The notes under the pieces: generated by a model
Told to the model about the DNA's origin: nothing
The model's input: only the letters and a program-made list of their open reading frames with translations
Databases searched by the model: none
Shown here: in pieces, positions 28,698 to 37,608 of the stretch
How positions within the stretch are numbered: the stretch's first letter is position 1
How the letters are laid out: each line of letters opens with the position of its first letter
Position numbers and translations under genes: made by a program
Origin: DATBJJ01 sp963750915
GTDB taxonomy: Bacteria; Acidobacteriota; Vicinamibacteria; Vicinamibacterales; 2-12-FULL-66-21
NCBI GenBank assembly: GCA_963750915.1
Contig: CAVVSF010000011.1
Coordinates: 679,720-743,719, forward strand
Reading direction: 5' to 3'
DNA: 64,000 nucleotides

Positions 28698-31346
28698 ATG
28701 ACATGGCTCGAGAGGCTCTTCGCACGAGTGCGCCCGTTACTGCGGCGTGACGCCACCATCGATGATATCGAGCAGGAAATGCGCTCGCATGTCGAGCTGG
28801 CGACCGAGGCGAATATCGCGCGCGGGATGGACCCTGATGCAGCACGGGCCGACGCGATACGCGGGTTCGGCAACCTGAGCCGGATGAGCGAACGCGCTTA
28901 TGACGTCCGGGCGAGCAGAGGGCTGGAGACCATGTGGCAGGACGCGCGGTTCGGCGTGCGCACGCTCGTCAGGAATCCCGGCTTCGCCGCGGTAGCGATC
29001 CTGACCCTCGCGCTCGGCACTGGCGCAACGTCGGCGATTTTCAGTTTCGTGTATGCGGTGGTCCTCAGGCCGCTGCCGTACCACGAACCCAATCGGCTCG
29101 TATCCGTCGTCGAACATCGCGGGGTCGATATGGGACTGACCGCCCCCGATTATCTCGACTGGCGCGCGGCGGCGACCTCGTTCGAGGAGCTTGCCGCCTC
29201 GGCCGCGACGACAGCCAACCTGACCGGTCGGGGTGAGCCCGAGCGTGTCGCCGCCGTACGCGTTTCCGGCAACTATTTCGACGCGCTGGGCGTTCCGCCG
29301 GCACTTGGCCGGGGATTCCGCTGGAGCGATGAGCCGCACGGCGCGCCGCGCGTCACGGTGCTCGGCGACGGTCTGTGGCGGCGTCGCTTTGCCGCGGATC
29401 CAGGTCTCGTCGGGCAGACGATCGCGATCAACGGCGAGCCGCACCTTGTCGTCGGCGTCATGCCGCCGCAGCTCTCGCTGCGATCAACGGGCGCACAGGT
29501 CTGGTTCCCGCTCGGTCTCACGCCACAGGAGCTGCAGTCGCCCGGCGCGCGCTTCCTCAGCGTGACCGGGCGTCTGCGGCGCGGCATCACCGCGACGCAG
29601 GCTCGAGCCGAGCTGGCCGAGATCGCCCGCAACACCGAGAAGTTGCGGCCGCAATCCAACACCAACGTAACGGCGCGCGTGCGGGGCCTGCATGAAGTCG
29701 TCGTGTCGCAGGTGCGGGATCCGGCCTACATCCTGCTGGCGGCGGTCAGCTTCGTGCTGCTCATCGCCTGCGCGAACGTGGCGAACCTGCTGCTGGCCCG
29801 CGCCACCCGGCGTCAGGCCGAGATGAGCCTTCGCGCAGCCCTCGGCGCCTCGCGATCCCGCGTTGCGCGGCAGCTGTTGATCGAGAGCGCGGTCATCGGC
29901 CTCGCTGGCGCGGTCGCCGGGCTGGCACTGGCGTATGGCATGGCCGAGATACTCAGGAACGTTCTGCCAGCAGACATCCCGCGTCTGCAGCAGACCCGCG
30001 TCGACGGTGTCGTGCTGGCATTCACGCTCGCGGTTTCGCTCGTCGCCAGCCTCTTGTTCGGCGTCGCGCCCGCGCTGCAGGCTTCGCGAATCGAACTGCA
30101 ACAGGCCCTCCGGGATGAATCGGGCAGTTCCGGCAGCTTCCGCCGGCGTCGACTGAGCAGCAGCATCGTCGCGGCCGAGATCGCTCTGGCGCTCGTCCTG
30201 CTCGTGGCGGCCGGATTGCTGCTTCGGAGTTTCGTCCGCCTGCAGCGTGTCGAGCTCGGGTTCGATCCTGCGAACCTGGTTACCGCCAGGATGAACCTGC
30301 CGGAAACACGGTATGGCCGGGCGCCCGAGATCGCGGTCTTCTATCAGGATCTGGCCACGGGCCTGGGTCGTCAGCCCGGTGTCACAGCTGCCGCGGTGGC
30401 TTCGAACGTCCCCCTCACCGGAAGTGGAATCAACATTGCCTTGACCATCGAGGGACGTCCCTCGCCGGCGCGTGTCGAGGATACGCCGACGGTGTTCTCG
30501 CGGTTCGTGTCGGTGAATTACTTCCGGACGCTCGGCGTGCGGGTCGCCCGCGGCCGGGACTTCAGCGCCACGGATCGCGCGAACACACCAGCGGTCGCGA
30601 TCGTGAACGAGACGACAGCGAGGCGCTACTGGCCCGGACAGGATCCCATCGGCCAACGGTTCAGGCTCGACGACGACAGGGGAGCCGCCGTCGAGATCGT
30701 GGGCGTCGTTGCCGACGTGAAGCACTTTGGTCTCACGCAGCCACCCGAGCCCGAAGTCTTCCTGCCGCTGCCACAGGCGACGCCACTGCACTGGCAATGG
30801 TTGCAGCGATCGATGATCGCGATCGCTCGCACCAGCGGCGAGCCTGAGTCCGGCGCCGGCGCTATCCGTCAAGCCGTGCGGACGCTCGACGATCAGCTGC
30901 CGGTCTACAACTTGCGGTCGATGAAACAGATCCGGGCCGAATCGACGGGGGACGAACGCGTCGGGCTCGCGCTCCTCGGCATCTTTGCCAGCTTCGCGCT
31001 GGTGCTCGCGTCGGTCGGCGTCTATGGCGTCATGGCCGTCATGGTCGCGGGACGCTCACGCGAGATCGGCATACGCCTGGCGCTCGGCGCACGGCCGCGC
31101 GACGTGCGCAGGATGATTCTGCGCGATGGCGCTGCGCTGACCGCCGTCGGGGTCCTCGCCGGGACGACCGCGGCGTTCGCACTGACGAGGACGATGGTGG
31201 CGCTGCTGTTCGAGACACCGGCAGTGGATCCCGTGACCTTCACGACGGTCGGGGCGATCGTCGCGATTGCGGCGATGCTCGCCTGCTGGGTGCCGGCACG
31301 CCGGTCGACTCGCGTCGATCCTGTGATCGCGCTCCGCGCGGAGTGA
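28698..31346 (+). CDS. ADOP-type ABC transporter permease, copy 3
   Basis: An 882-residue permease with the full ADOP layout. It has an N-terminal cytoplasmic segment (DDIEQEMRSHVELATEANIA). The first membrane helix is VAILTLALGTGATSAIFSFV. The first FtsX core is AVSFVLLIACANVANLLLAR with AEMSLRAALGASRSRVAR; the second is GRSREIGIRLALGARPRDVR. It ends with PARRSTRVDPVIALRAE. The reading frame is intact. It lies 9 bases after its PadR gene. Immediately beyond its stop comes the truncated sigma-factor fragment, suggesting a deletion junction at the 3' side. Confidence 0.93.
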   Translation: MTWLERLFARVRPLLRRDATIDDIEQEMRSHVELATEANIARGMDPDAARADAIRGFGNLSRMSERAYDVRASRGLETMWQDARFGVRTLVRNPGFAAVAILTLALGTGATSAIFSFVYAVVLRPLPYHEPNRLVSVVEHRGVDMGLTAPDYLDWRAAATSFEELAASAATTANLTGRGEPERVAAVRVSGNYFDALGVPPALGRGFRWSDEPHGAPRVTVLGDGLWRRRFAADPGLVGQTIAINGEPHLVVGVMPPQLSLRSTGAQVWFPLGLTPQELQSPGARFLSVTGRLRRGITATQARAELAEIARNTEKLRPQSNTNVTARVRGLHEVVVSQVRDPAYILLAAVSFVLLIACANVANLLLARATRRQAEMSLRAALGASRSRVARQLLIESAVIGLAGAVAGLALAYGMAEILRNVLPADIPRLQQTRVDGVVLAFTLAVSLVASLLFGVAPALQASRIELQQALRDESGSSGSFRRRRLSSSIVAAEIALALVLLVAAGLLLRSFVRLQRVELGFDPANLVTARMNLPETRYGRAPEIAVFYQDLATGLGRQPGVTAAAVASNVPLTGSGINIALTIEGRPSPARVEDTPTVFSRFVSVNYFRTLGVRVARGRDFSATDRANTPAVAIVNETTARRYWPGQDPIGQRFRLDDDRGAAVEIVGVVADVKHFGLTQPPEPEVFLPLPQATPLHWQWLQRSMIAIARTSGEPESGAGAIRQAVRTLDDQLPVYNLRSMKQIRAESTGDERVGLALLGIFASFALVLASVGVYGVMAVMVAGRSREIGIRLALGARPRDVRRMILRDGAALTAVGVLAGTTAAFALTRTMVALLFETPAVDPVTFTTVGAIVAIAAMLACWVPARRSTRVDPVIALRAE

Positions 31347-31391
31347 ACAGGATCACTCGGTCAACTGCTGGGCCGCCCTCCTCTGACCCAG

Positions 31392-31745
31392 GTGGGGGGA
31401 CCGCTGCCGTGGATCGTGCGCGTGGCGCGCAATTGCGCGATCGATCGCCTGCGCGCCCGGCGAACCCGCGCCAGGGTGGATGCGCCCGAGATCGAAGCCG
31501 CCGCGCTGGTGCTGGACATCCAGACGCCGGAGACCACCGTATTGATGTCCGAGCAGCGACAGACGCTGACCGACGCGCTGGTCGGCCTTCCCACGGACCA
31601 GCGACAGCTCATCGAAGCGGCCTTTTTCGAGGGCTATACGCACAGCGAACTCGCCGACCGCTTCGCACTGCCGCTGGGGACGGTCAAGACCCGGATCCGC
31701 GCCGGCATGATCGCCATGCGGAAACGGCTGGAGCACGCCGTATGA
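31392..31745 (+). CDS. ECF sigma factor remnant lacking region 2.1-2.3
   Basis: A 117-residue frame from GTG 31392. It begins at the tail of region 2 (PWIVRVARNCAIDRLRARRT) and continues through an intact region 4 (ALVGLPTDQRQLIEAAFFEG, HSELADRFALPLGTVKTRIR). The usual 60-70 residues of region 2 that bind core polymerase and melt the promoter are missing: only 46 bases separate its start from the upstream permease stop. It ends in an ATGA overlap with the anti-sigma gene, the normal arrangement of a sigma/anti-sigma pair. It is probably a 5'-truncated gene, or a region-4-only DNA-binding protein if still expressed. Confidence 0.75.
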   Translation: MGGPLPWIVRVARNCAIDRLRARRTRARVDAPEIEAAALVLDIQTPETTVLMSEQRQTLTDALVGLPTDQRQLIEAAFFEGYTHSELADRFALPLGTVKTRIRAGMIAMRKRLEHAV

Positions 31746-32287
31746 TCCCGGACGACCTTCAGGCGCTGGCCCTGGCCGACGCGATCGGCGCGCTCGATGC
31801 GGACGAGCGTCGCGAACTGGCGGCCCGCGTGGCCGTGCTGCCGCCGAGCGTGCGCGCGGAGGTGGCGTGCCTGTACGACGCGAGCGTGGAGATTGCGGCG
31901 AGTGCGACCGGCGAGGCGCCATCCCCGGCGGTTCGTGACGCGCTGCTCGCCAGGATTGCCGCGCCCTCCAATCACACGATCACCGCCGCCGACGGCGCAT
32001 GGGTCGAGACCCCGGTGCCCGGGGTGCGGATGAAGATCCTCGCAATCGACCGGGCGCGGGATCGGGTGACGATGCTGCTCAGGGGCGAGCCGGGCGCCTG
32101 CTATCCCGCCCATCGCCACTCCGGGCCGGAAGAGTGCTACGTGATCAGCGGCTCGGTGATCGTCGAAGGACGGGTCCTGCGGGCGGGCGATTTCCATCAC
32201 GCCGAAGGCGACAGCGATCACGGCGAGCTGCGGACCGACGAAGGCGTGGAGGTGCTGCTCGTCGCCTCGGCCAGCGACTACGCCTGA
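31742..32287 (+). CDS. ChrR-like cupin anti-sigma factor
   Basis: A 181-residue protein. The N-terminal helical part (LALADAIGALDADERRELAA) resembles the sigma-binding domain of ChrR-type anti-sigma factors. The C-terminal half is a cupin with metal-ligand-like residues: YPAHRHSGPEECYVISGSVI followed by AGDFHHAEGDSDHGE. ATG 31742 overlaps the stop of the sigma fragment (ATGA), so it is translationally coupled. ChrR proteins hold an ECF factor inactive until oxidative stress such as singlet oxygen. Since its partner here lacks most of region 2, the pair may no longer work as a switch. Confidence 0.82.
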   Translation: MIPDDLQALALADAIGALDADERRELAARVAVLPPSVRAEVACLYDASVEIAASATGEAPSPAVRDALLARIAAPSNHTITAADGAWVETPVPGVRMKILAIDRARDRVTMLLRGEPGACYPAHRHSGPEECYVISGSVIVEGRVLRAGDFHHAEGDSDHGELRTDEGVEVLLVASASDYA

Positions 32288-32309
32288 TCGCCACTCCAGT
32301 CGACGTAGA

Positions 32310-33303
32310 TCACTTCTGCGGGTGGACGGTGGTCTGCTTCGAAACCAGGCTGAAGAAGAGGAACACTTTCTCCATCTGCGCGGCGCCGCGTCGAATCCAG
32401 AATTCGTGATCCTTGTCAGGGAACTCGAGATAGATGTGGGGCGCACCGACGGCCTGCAGCGCGGCCACGGCTCTGCGCGAGTTCGCCGGAGGCACGATCG
32501 AGTCCTTCGCGCCGTGCATGATCAGCGTCGGCAGTGACTTGTAGCGTTCCGCCGCGCCGTCCGCGATGCCCCCGGCGCCCGAGATGGGGGCGAGCCCGGC
32601 CCAGATGTCGTTGTACTTGCCGCCGAGGTAGTACGTGCCCGCGCCTCCCATGGAATGCCCCATGAGGTAGATGCGATCGCTGTCGACGGCGTACTGCTCC
32701 CGGATCGATTTCAGAAGAGTCATCGTGTCGATCTCCGCCAGCTCAGTCGTCGAGTAGCGGACGTCGCCGCCAGGCTTCACGGCCGCCGTGTCGACCGGCG
32801 TTCCGGCGCGGCTGCCCCACCAGCTGGACACGTTGAATCCCATCGGCGCGAGGACGATGAATCCGTATCGTTCGGCGAAGTCCGTGGTGCCGTCGAACAG
32901 GATCTGTTGCAGCGGCGTGATGTTCAGGCCGTGCAGCGTGACGACGAGAGGTGCTGGCTTCTTCGGGTCGTAGGTCGACGGCACGAACAGCGTGTAGGGA
33001 ATGTCGGCGTTCGCCTCACGCCAGGCGGTGCGTGCATTCAAGGATGCGCTGCTGCGACGCCGTGAGCCGGGGCTGTGCCGATCTCGGGATTCCCTTGAAC
33101 CCGCGCGAAATGTCGGGGGCCGGGGTGCCAGCGATTGGGGTGCCGTCGTGATTGATGTTGGCCGCGCCGGCGCTGCCGTCCGCGCTGGCCTGCGTTATCG
33201 CCGCACACGAGTGCCCCGTCGCGACCCGGGCCGGCTCCACGGGCTGCGCGTAGGCCGGAGCCACGGCCAAGACCAGTACGAGCAACGCATTCAACGATCG
33301 CAT
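32310..33303 (-). pseudogene. secreted PHB-depolymerase-like esterase, one frameshift
   Basis: The N-terminal frame starts at ATG 33303 with a signal peptide (MRSLNALLVLVLAVAPAYAQ) and runs to GIPRSAQPRLTASQQRIL. After a shift near 33035-33045 the second frame carries the alpha/beta-hydrolase: ADIPYTLFVPSTYDPKKPAP, VVTLHGLN, then the nucleophile elbow YLMGHSMGGAGTYYLGG (G-H-S-M-G), and late acid/His segments HGAKDSIVPP and DKDHEFW. The join is consistent with the family layout. Taken as one gene it encodes about 330 residues and is probably a secreted ester hydrolase. The substrate is unknown. Confidence 0.78.
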
Positions 33304-33604
33304 CACGGGTCGGTCCTCTCCGATCCTGGGGAGGTTGCTCCGCGTTGGGCGGCTGTCCACGGGCCGCGTTCGCCAGGGCTGCCTCCAAGCTCCACGAGGC
33401 GCCGATCGTAGCATCGTAGGCGCAGGTTGGAGCCGCGACAATCGTGAATCGGCAGTCCGCTCTACAATCTTCAATCTTCAGTCTTCAGTCTGCAATCGAC
33501 GATCTGCAGTCTCCAATCTTCAATTCCCAACTCGTGTATGCTCCCCGCATCACTCTCTCCACGTAGGACTCGCGCCGATGTGACGGCGAAGCAGGAGCAG
33601 CAGC
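33304..33604. other. intergenic region with degenerate heptamer repeat
   Basis: About 300 bases between the divergent esterase and transporter genes. No gene is supportable. The most distinctive content is the C/T-rich heptamer repeat at 33465-33526. No clear sigma-70-type promoter was identified on either strand. Confidence 0.55.
33465..33526. repeat. degenerate tandem heptamers (CAATCTT-like)
   Basis: A run of near-heptameric units such as CAATCTT, CAATCTT, CAGTCTT, CAGTCTG, with drift towards the right end (CAATCGACGATCTGCAGTCTC, CAATCTTCAATTCC). The unit is not strictly periodic, so length variation by replication slippage is likely. It lies just upstream of the transporter gene. Confidence 0.65.
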
Positions 33605-35186
33605 ATGGACTGGCTGGGAACCCTTCTCGAGGCGTCGCCGATGACCACGCTGTTCCTGGTCATTGCCGGCGGTTACCTGGTTGGCGAGATCAACGTCAAG
33701 GGATTCGCGCTCGGCTCCGGTGCCGTGCTGTTCGTCGGCCTCGCATGCGGCGCCCTTGCGCCGAAGGCAGCGCCGCCCGCAATGCTTGGCACCCTGGGCC
33801 TGCTGCTCTTCCTCTACTGTGTGGGCATTCAGTACGGCGGTGAATGGTACCGCGGGCTCACGACCCCCTCCGGACTCAAAGCCAACGCCGTGGGCCTGGT
33901 TGGTGTGACAGCCGCGGCGATGGTCGCACTGGCGCTCGAGCGCACCGGCACCGCGAGCCTGGCGGAGTCGCTCGGGATGTTCGCGGGCGCGACAACGAGT
34001 ACGCCGGCGCTGCAGGCGGCTCTCGACGCGCTTGGCAGCCAGGACGCCGCGGTCGGCTACAGCCTGTCGTACCCGCTTGGCGTCGCCGGACCGATCCTCT
34101 GCATGTACCTCTATCTCGCGATCTTCAAACCGAAGATTGCCGCTGCAGCGGACCGGTTGATCAAGCCGGTCGAGGCGCGCGTCCACAACGCAACGCTCAT
34201 CGGCCGGCCCTTCGTCGATCTCCAGCAGAGCCTGCCGAAAGGCGTGCAGGCAGTGGCGATCCGCAGCGGCGGGCAGAACCGGGTCCCCGACCCCACCACC
34301 ATCGTCCAGGCGAACGATGAGCTCCTGCTCGTCGGGAGCGATCCTGCAGCGGTTGGACAGGCGATCGGATTGCTCGGCGAGGCGGCCGCGTCGATCGCCG
34401 TCGATCGAACCGCGCTCGACTACATCCGTGTCTTCGCGTCCAGGAACGGCGTCGTGGGAATGCGCCTTGGCAGCCTGACACTTCCCGGCGGCTTCGCTCA
34501 CCGCTACATCCACGTGCGACGGGGTGACGTCGACCTGCTGCCGGACGACGACCTGGTGCTGGAATACGGGGACCGCGTCGGGGTGCTCTGCCATCGCTCG
34601 GATTTCGATGCCGTGCGCCGCTTCTTCGGCGATTCCATCAAGGGCGTGGCCGACTTCAGCTACATCTCTCTCGGCGTCGGCGCGGCGATGGGCCTCCTCC
34701 TCGGGTTGATCCCGATTCCCATTCCCGGCGTCGGCCGGATCACGCTGGGACTCGCCGGGGTCCTGCTGGTGGCGCTGGTGCTGGGCCACGTCCGTCGCAC
34801 CGGCATCGTCTGGACGCTGCCGCTCTCGGCGAACATGGTGCTGCGAAATTTCGGGCTCACGGTGTTCCTGGCGCAGGTAGGCATCTCGTCGGGTTCCCAG
34901 TTCGCCGCGACGGTGGCGGCGAGCGGGTTCACGCTGCTCCTGCTCGGCGCGATCATCATGCTCGCGCTGATCCTGGTGACGATGATCGCGGGGCGGCTGG
35001 CCGGAATTCCTGCCGACGATCTGTTCGGCATCATCTCGGGTGTGACCGGAAATCCCGCCATCCTGGTGTATGCGAACCGGGCCGTCCCCACGGAACGGCC
35101 GGATCTCGGCTACGCGATGGTGTTTCCGACGGTGACCGTCGTCGAAGATCCTGCTCGTCCAGATCGCCGCCGCGATCCTCGGCTGA
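33605..35186 (+). CDS. AspT/YidE-type (AAE family) transporter, C-terminal frameshift
   Basis: About 526 residues. Two hydrophobic blocks of roughly five helices each (about 15-180 and 355-525) flank two RCK_C/TrkA_C-like domains (DLQQSLPKGVQAVAIRSGGQ; LGSLTLPGGFAHRYIHVRRG). This is the layout of the aspartate:alanine exchanger superfamily. The membrane motifs GSGAVLFVGLACGALAP and GITPADDLFG-like AGIPADDLFGIISGVTGNPA are conserved. One extra G at 35144 shifts the frame in the last 14 codons. Without it the protein ends VTVVKILLVQIAAAILG at the stop 35184-35186. ATG 33605 follows a purine-rich GAAGCAGGAG. The transported substrate is probably an amino or dicarboxylic acid. Confidence 0.88.
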
Positions 35187-35283
35187 CCGGACCTCGACGA
35201 AGACAGGGGATCGTCCGTCAATCGCGCCCTCGGTCTCTGCTGCTCTGGTTCGATGGGCGCCCCCACCGCGCTCCACGTCGGCG

Positions 35284-36561
35284 TCACGCGCGGCGTACGG
35301 GCGTAGCGGTCGCGATCACGGTCGCCTGAGCGGCGTTCAGGATGACTCCGGCCAGCAACAAGGCACTCCCCATCTGGACCAGCGGCGACAACGTGAAGGC
35401 CAGGCCGCCTGCCAGCAGCGGGACACCGAACGTCCAGGTGAGCAGAATCCATCGCGCCAGGCGATGGCTGGCCAGGGAGTGCGCCGATCGCTGCGGCGGA
35501 CCCTCGTTCACGAGCACGCGGTACCACCCGTGCAGCGGCAGCAGCCGTCCCTGGATGCCGACGACGATCTGCGCCAGAAAACCCAGCAGTCCGGCCGTGC
35601 CGTAGATCCAGCCCAGAGGCACCGTCCATGCGAGCGATACGGGCAGCGTGAGGACCAGCCCGGTGCTCGCGGCCACCAGCAGCCAGCCAAACGCCACGTG
35701 GGTTTGCCATGTCGCCCAGTCAGGACGCGGGAGGGCCGCCGGCGGCGGCAGCTTGCGCTTGACGATCCCTCGGACGTGAGCGAGGAACGAGCCAAAACCG
35801 GCCAGGACGAGAAGCGCGCCAGCCAGCGTCGCCGCGGACTGGCGCAGGAGGCCGATCGCAAGGACGAAAATGCCAGCCTCGAGCAGCACGGCGCTGAACG
35901 CCATCGATGCGCGCGTCGGCATCGCTGCCGGAACGATCATCGGGATGAGCCTGTAGGACAGGCCGATCACCATCATCACGGCCCAGCCGATCGCCGCCAG
36001 GTGGGCGTGCGCGAAGGCGGCCGACATGGGCGACCAGGCGAACCAGCCGAACATCCGGTTGAGCCCAAGCCCAATGCCGAAGAAGCCGGCGACGAGCATG
36101 TTCGCGAACGCCAGCGCCACGTGCAGCTTCACCGGCCACGGTACGGGTGCGGCGGCCAGTCCCGCCCACGCGCGCACCGCCACGTGCAGCACCGCCGCGA
36201 TGACGAGTCCCCCGGACCACGCCATACCGCTGTACTCGCCGATCCAGAAGTGCGACACCATCCCGGCCACGCCGGCGGCGTAGCCCGCGAACGCGACGCG
36301 ATCCGGCGTGCCCGCCGGGAGTGGCATTCGCAGCGCCAGCGGGCCCACGATATAGAAGGCGCCGAGAATCGACGAGGTGATCCACCCGAGCGTCACGAGG
36401 TGGACGAGCGCGACCATGCGCGGGTGGTGGAAAAATCCTGCCGGCAGCTCCGGTCTCACGACGAGCGCGGCGAACGCGAGCGCGAGGCAGAAATGGGCGA
36501 ACCCAAAGTAGAAGAGCGGAAGCCCGGTCGCGGGAACGAGGCGGGACGCCGAAGTCGTCAT
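35284..36561 (-). CDS. NnrS-like / haem-copper-oxidase-like multispanning membrane protein
   Basis: A 425-residue protein with about 12 hydrophobic segments. The conserved histidine cluster in MSAAFAHAHLAAIGWAVMMV with GLSYRLIPMI resembles NnrS and subunit-I-like proteins, which may carry haem and are linked to nitric-oxide metabolism. ATG 36561 overlaps the end of the DUF3079 gene by 4 bases, so the three genes RIC, DUF3079 and this one form one coupled unit. A longer upstream frame is rejected because it would run through DUF3079. The exact function is not known. The neighbours (RIC and Crp/Fnr) point to defence against nitrosative stress. Confidence 0.8.
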   Translation of the reverse strand: MTTSASRLVPATGLPLFYFGFAHFCLALAFAALVVRPELPAGFFHHPRMVALVHLVTLGWITSSILGAFYIVGPLALRMPLPAGTPDRVAFAGYAAGVAGMVSHFWIGEYSGMAWSGGLVIAAVLHVAVRAWAGLAAAPVPWPVKLHVALAFANMLVAGFFGIGLGLNRMFGWFAWSPMSAAFAHAHLAAIGWAVMMVIGLSYRLIPMIVPAAMPTRASMAFSAVLLEAGIFVLAIGLLRQSAATLAGALLVLAGFGSFLAHVRGIVKRKLPPPAALPRPDWATWQTHVAFGWLLVAASTGLVLTLPVSLAWTVPLGWIYGTAGLLGFLAQIVVGIQGRLLPLHGWYRVLVNEGPPQRSAHSLASHRLARWILLTWTFGVPLLAGGLAFTLSPLVQMGSALLLAGVILNAAQATVIATATPVRRA

Positions 36562-36794
36562 TCCGATTCGACGCGTCGTCCGGGCGCGACCTCGCCGGGC
36601 CCGGATCGATCCCTGGTGTCCTGCCGGGAGCTCGACCACTCGAGCCAGTCGTCCCCGAACAGCTCGCACGGGTGAGGCGTGCGGATGGTGCCGTTGCCGC
36701 AGGCCAGGTCGTCGGCAGGGCAGTACTTGTCGCACCCCCAGCAGATTCGTTCCGGGTGGGCGGGCAGCTCGAGGGTCCTGCGCATCGGCGTCAC
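36558..36794 (-). CDS. DUF3079-family small protein with cysteine cluster
   Basis: A 78-residue protein. The conserved core is PERICWGCDKYCPADDLACG with NGTIRTPHPCELFGDDW. Four or five cysteines in CxxC-type spacing suggest a metal or Fe-S site; that is inference. It starts with GTG 36794, whose GTGA overlaps the stop of the RIC gene, and its own end overlaps the next gene by 4 bases. It is sandwiched between two nitrosative-stress-type genes. Confidence 0.85.
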   Translation of the reverse strand: MTPMRRTLELPAHPERICWGCDKYCPADDLACGNGTIRTPHPCELFGDDWLEWSSSRQDTRDRSGPGEVAPGRRVESE

Positions 36795-37489
36795 TCTTTG
36801 ACGGCGCGCAAGGCGCGCGCGAACAGCACGTTGGTTTCCAGGTGCACGTACAGCTGCATCAACTGTTCAAACTCCTCCAGGCCGCGGTAGAGCGCGCGCA
36901 GGGTTGCGCAGGCGTTCGATGGTGGTTCGTAGCCGTTGGTGATCCCCCGCAGAAGCCGAATCGTCCGCGCGGCATCCTGATGGAATATGTCGGCCTCACC
37001 GCGAAGCGCGGCGAGCCGGGACGACGCCTCAACGCAGGCGCTGTTCGCCTCGAGCCGGTCGACGAGCGGAAACAGCCCGTCCTTCTCGGACGTCACCCGA
37101 GCCAGGAGCCCGGCCTCGAACCGGCTCAGCTCCTGCCCGAGAACTGTCAGCACGCGAAGCTGCGCACCGGAGTGACCCCGGAGCCTGGTAATCAGCGAGC
37201 GCAGATGGGGAAGCTCCTGCAGGAGCGGCTGGTGTATGGCCTCCTCGATGTGGTGGGTCAGCTCCGCGAGGGGACGGTCGGCCCAGGTCACACGGGCCGG
37301 CGCCTGGCGTATGGCGCCTTCGAGCTCGACCGTGAGGACTTCGAAGGGGATGCCGATGTCGCGGCACACCGCCGCCAGCGTCTTGTGTCCACCACAACAG
37401 AACTCCACGTTTCGCCGACGGAACACCCTGACTGTCCCCGGAAATTGCGCCGCCACTTCGCCGACGGTCGTGTGAGGGAAGAACGGCAT
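36791..37489 (-). CDS. iron-sulfur cluster repair di-iron protein (RIC / ScdA / YtfE type)
   Basis: A 232-residue protein. The N-terminal ScdA domain (about 1-55) contains HTTVGEVAAQFPGTVRVFRR and the conserved cysteine motif VEFCCGGHKTL. The C-terminal hemerythrin-like part begins LAELTHHIEEAIHQPLLQEL and has later His/Glu ligands (LFPLVDRLEAN; DIFHQDAAR; QLYVHLETNVLFARAL). RIC proteins repair Fe-S clusters damaged by nitric oxide or oxidants. ATG 37489 is chosen; the frame is open upstream, but the family N-terminus begins there. The only candidate ribosome site (AGG) lies in the right arm of the inverted repeat 37492-37512. The gene heads an overlapping three-gene unit. Confidence 0.88.
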   Translation of the reverse strand: MPFFPHTTVGEVAAQFPGTVRVFRRRNVEFCCGGHKTLAAVCRDIGIPFEVLTVELEGAIRQAPARVTWADRPLAELTHHIEEAIHQPLLQELPHLRSLITRLRGHSGAQLRVLTVLGQELSRFEAGLLARVTSEKDGLFPLVDRLEANSACVEASSRLAALRGEADIFHQDAARTIRLLRGITNGYEPPSNACATLRALYRGLEEFEQLMQLYVHLETNVLFARALRAVKE

Positions 37490-37491
37490 CC

Positions 37492-37512
37492 GTAACCTGT
37501 CAGCGAGGTTAC
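37492..37512. promoter_or_regulatory. perfect 7-bp inverted repeat at the RIC gene start
   Basis: GTAACCT, seven bases, AGGTTAC, ending 2 bases before the RIC start codon on the reverse strand. The arm nearest the gene contains the only plausible ribosome-binding AGG. It could be an operator or an mRNA hairpin hiding the ribosome site. It does not match the textbook FNR box. Confidence 0.6.
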
Positions 37513-37608
37513 GTCTGCTGCCGGCGGCCGTCGTTGCGCTGCCGCAACCAGCGGACGAGCCCAGGAGGTTCCAGAACCGCGCCGGAATGGAGGACGGTAC
37601 GGACGGCT

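Noticed and set aside
33485..35710. 741-residue reverse-strand open frame opposite the AspT-type transporter
   Set aside because: It is the GC-rich antisense shadow of a clear membrane-transporter gene. The composition (many R, D, H, Q) is typical of shadow frames, and no family motif is present.
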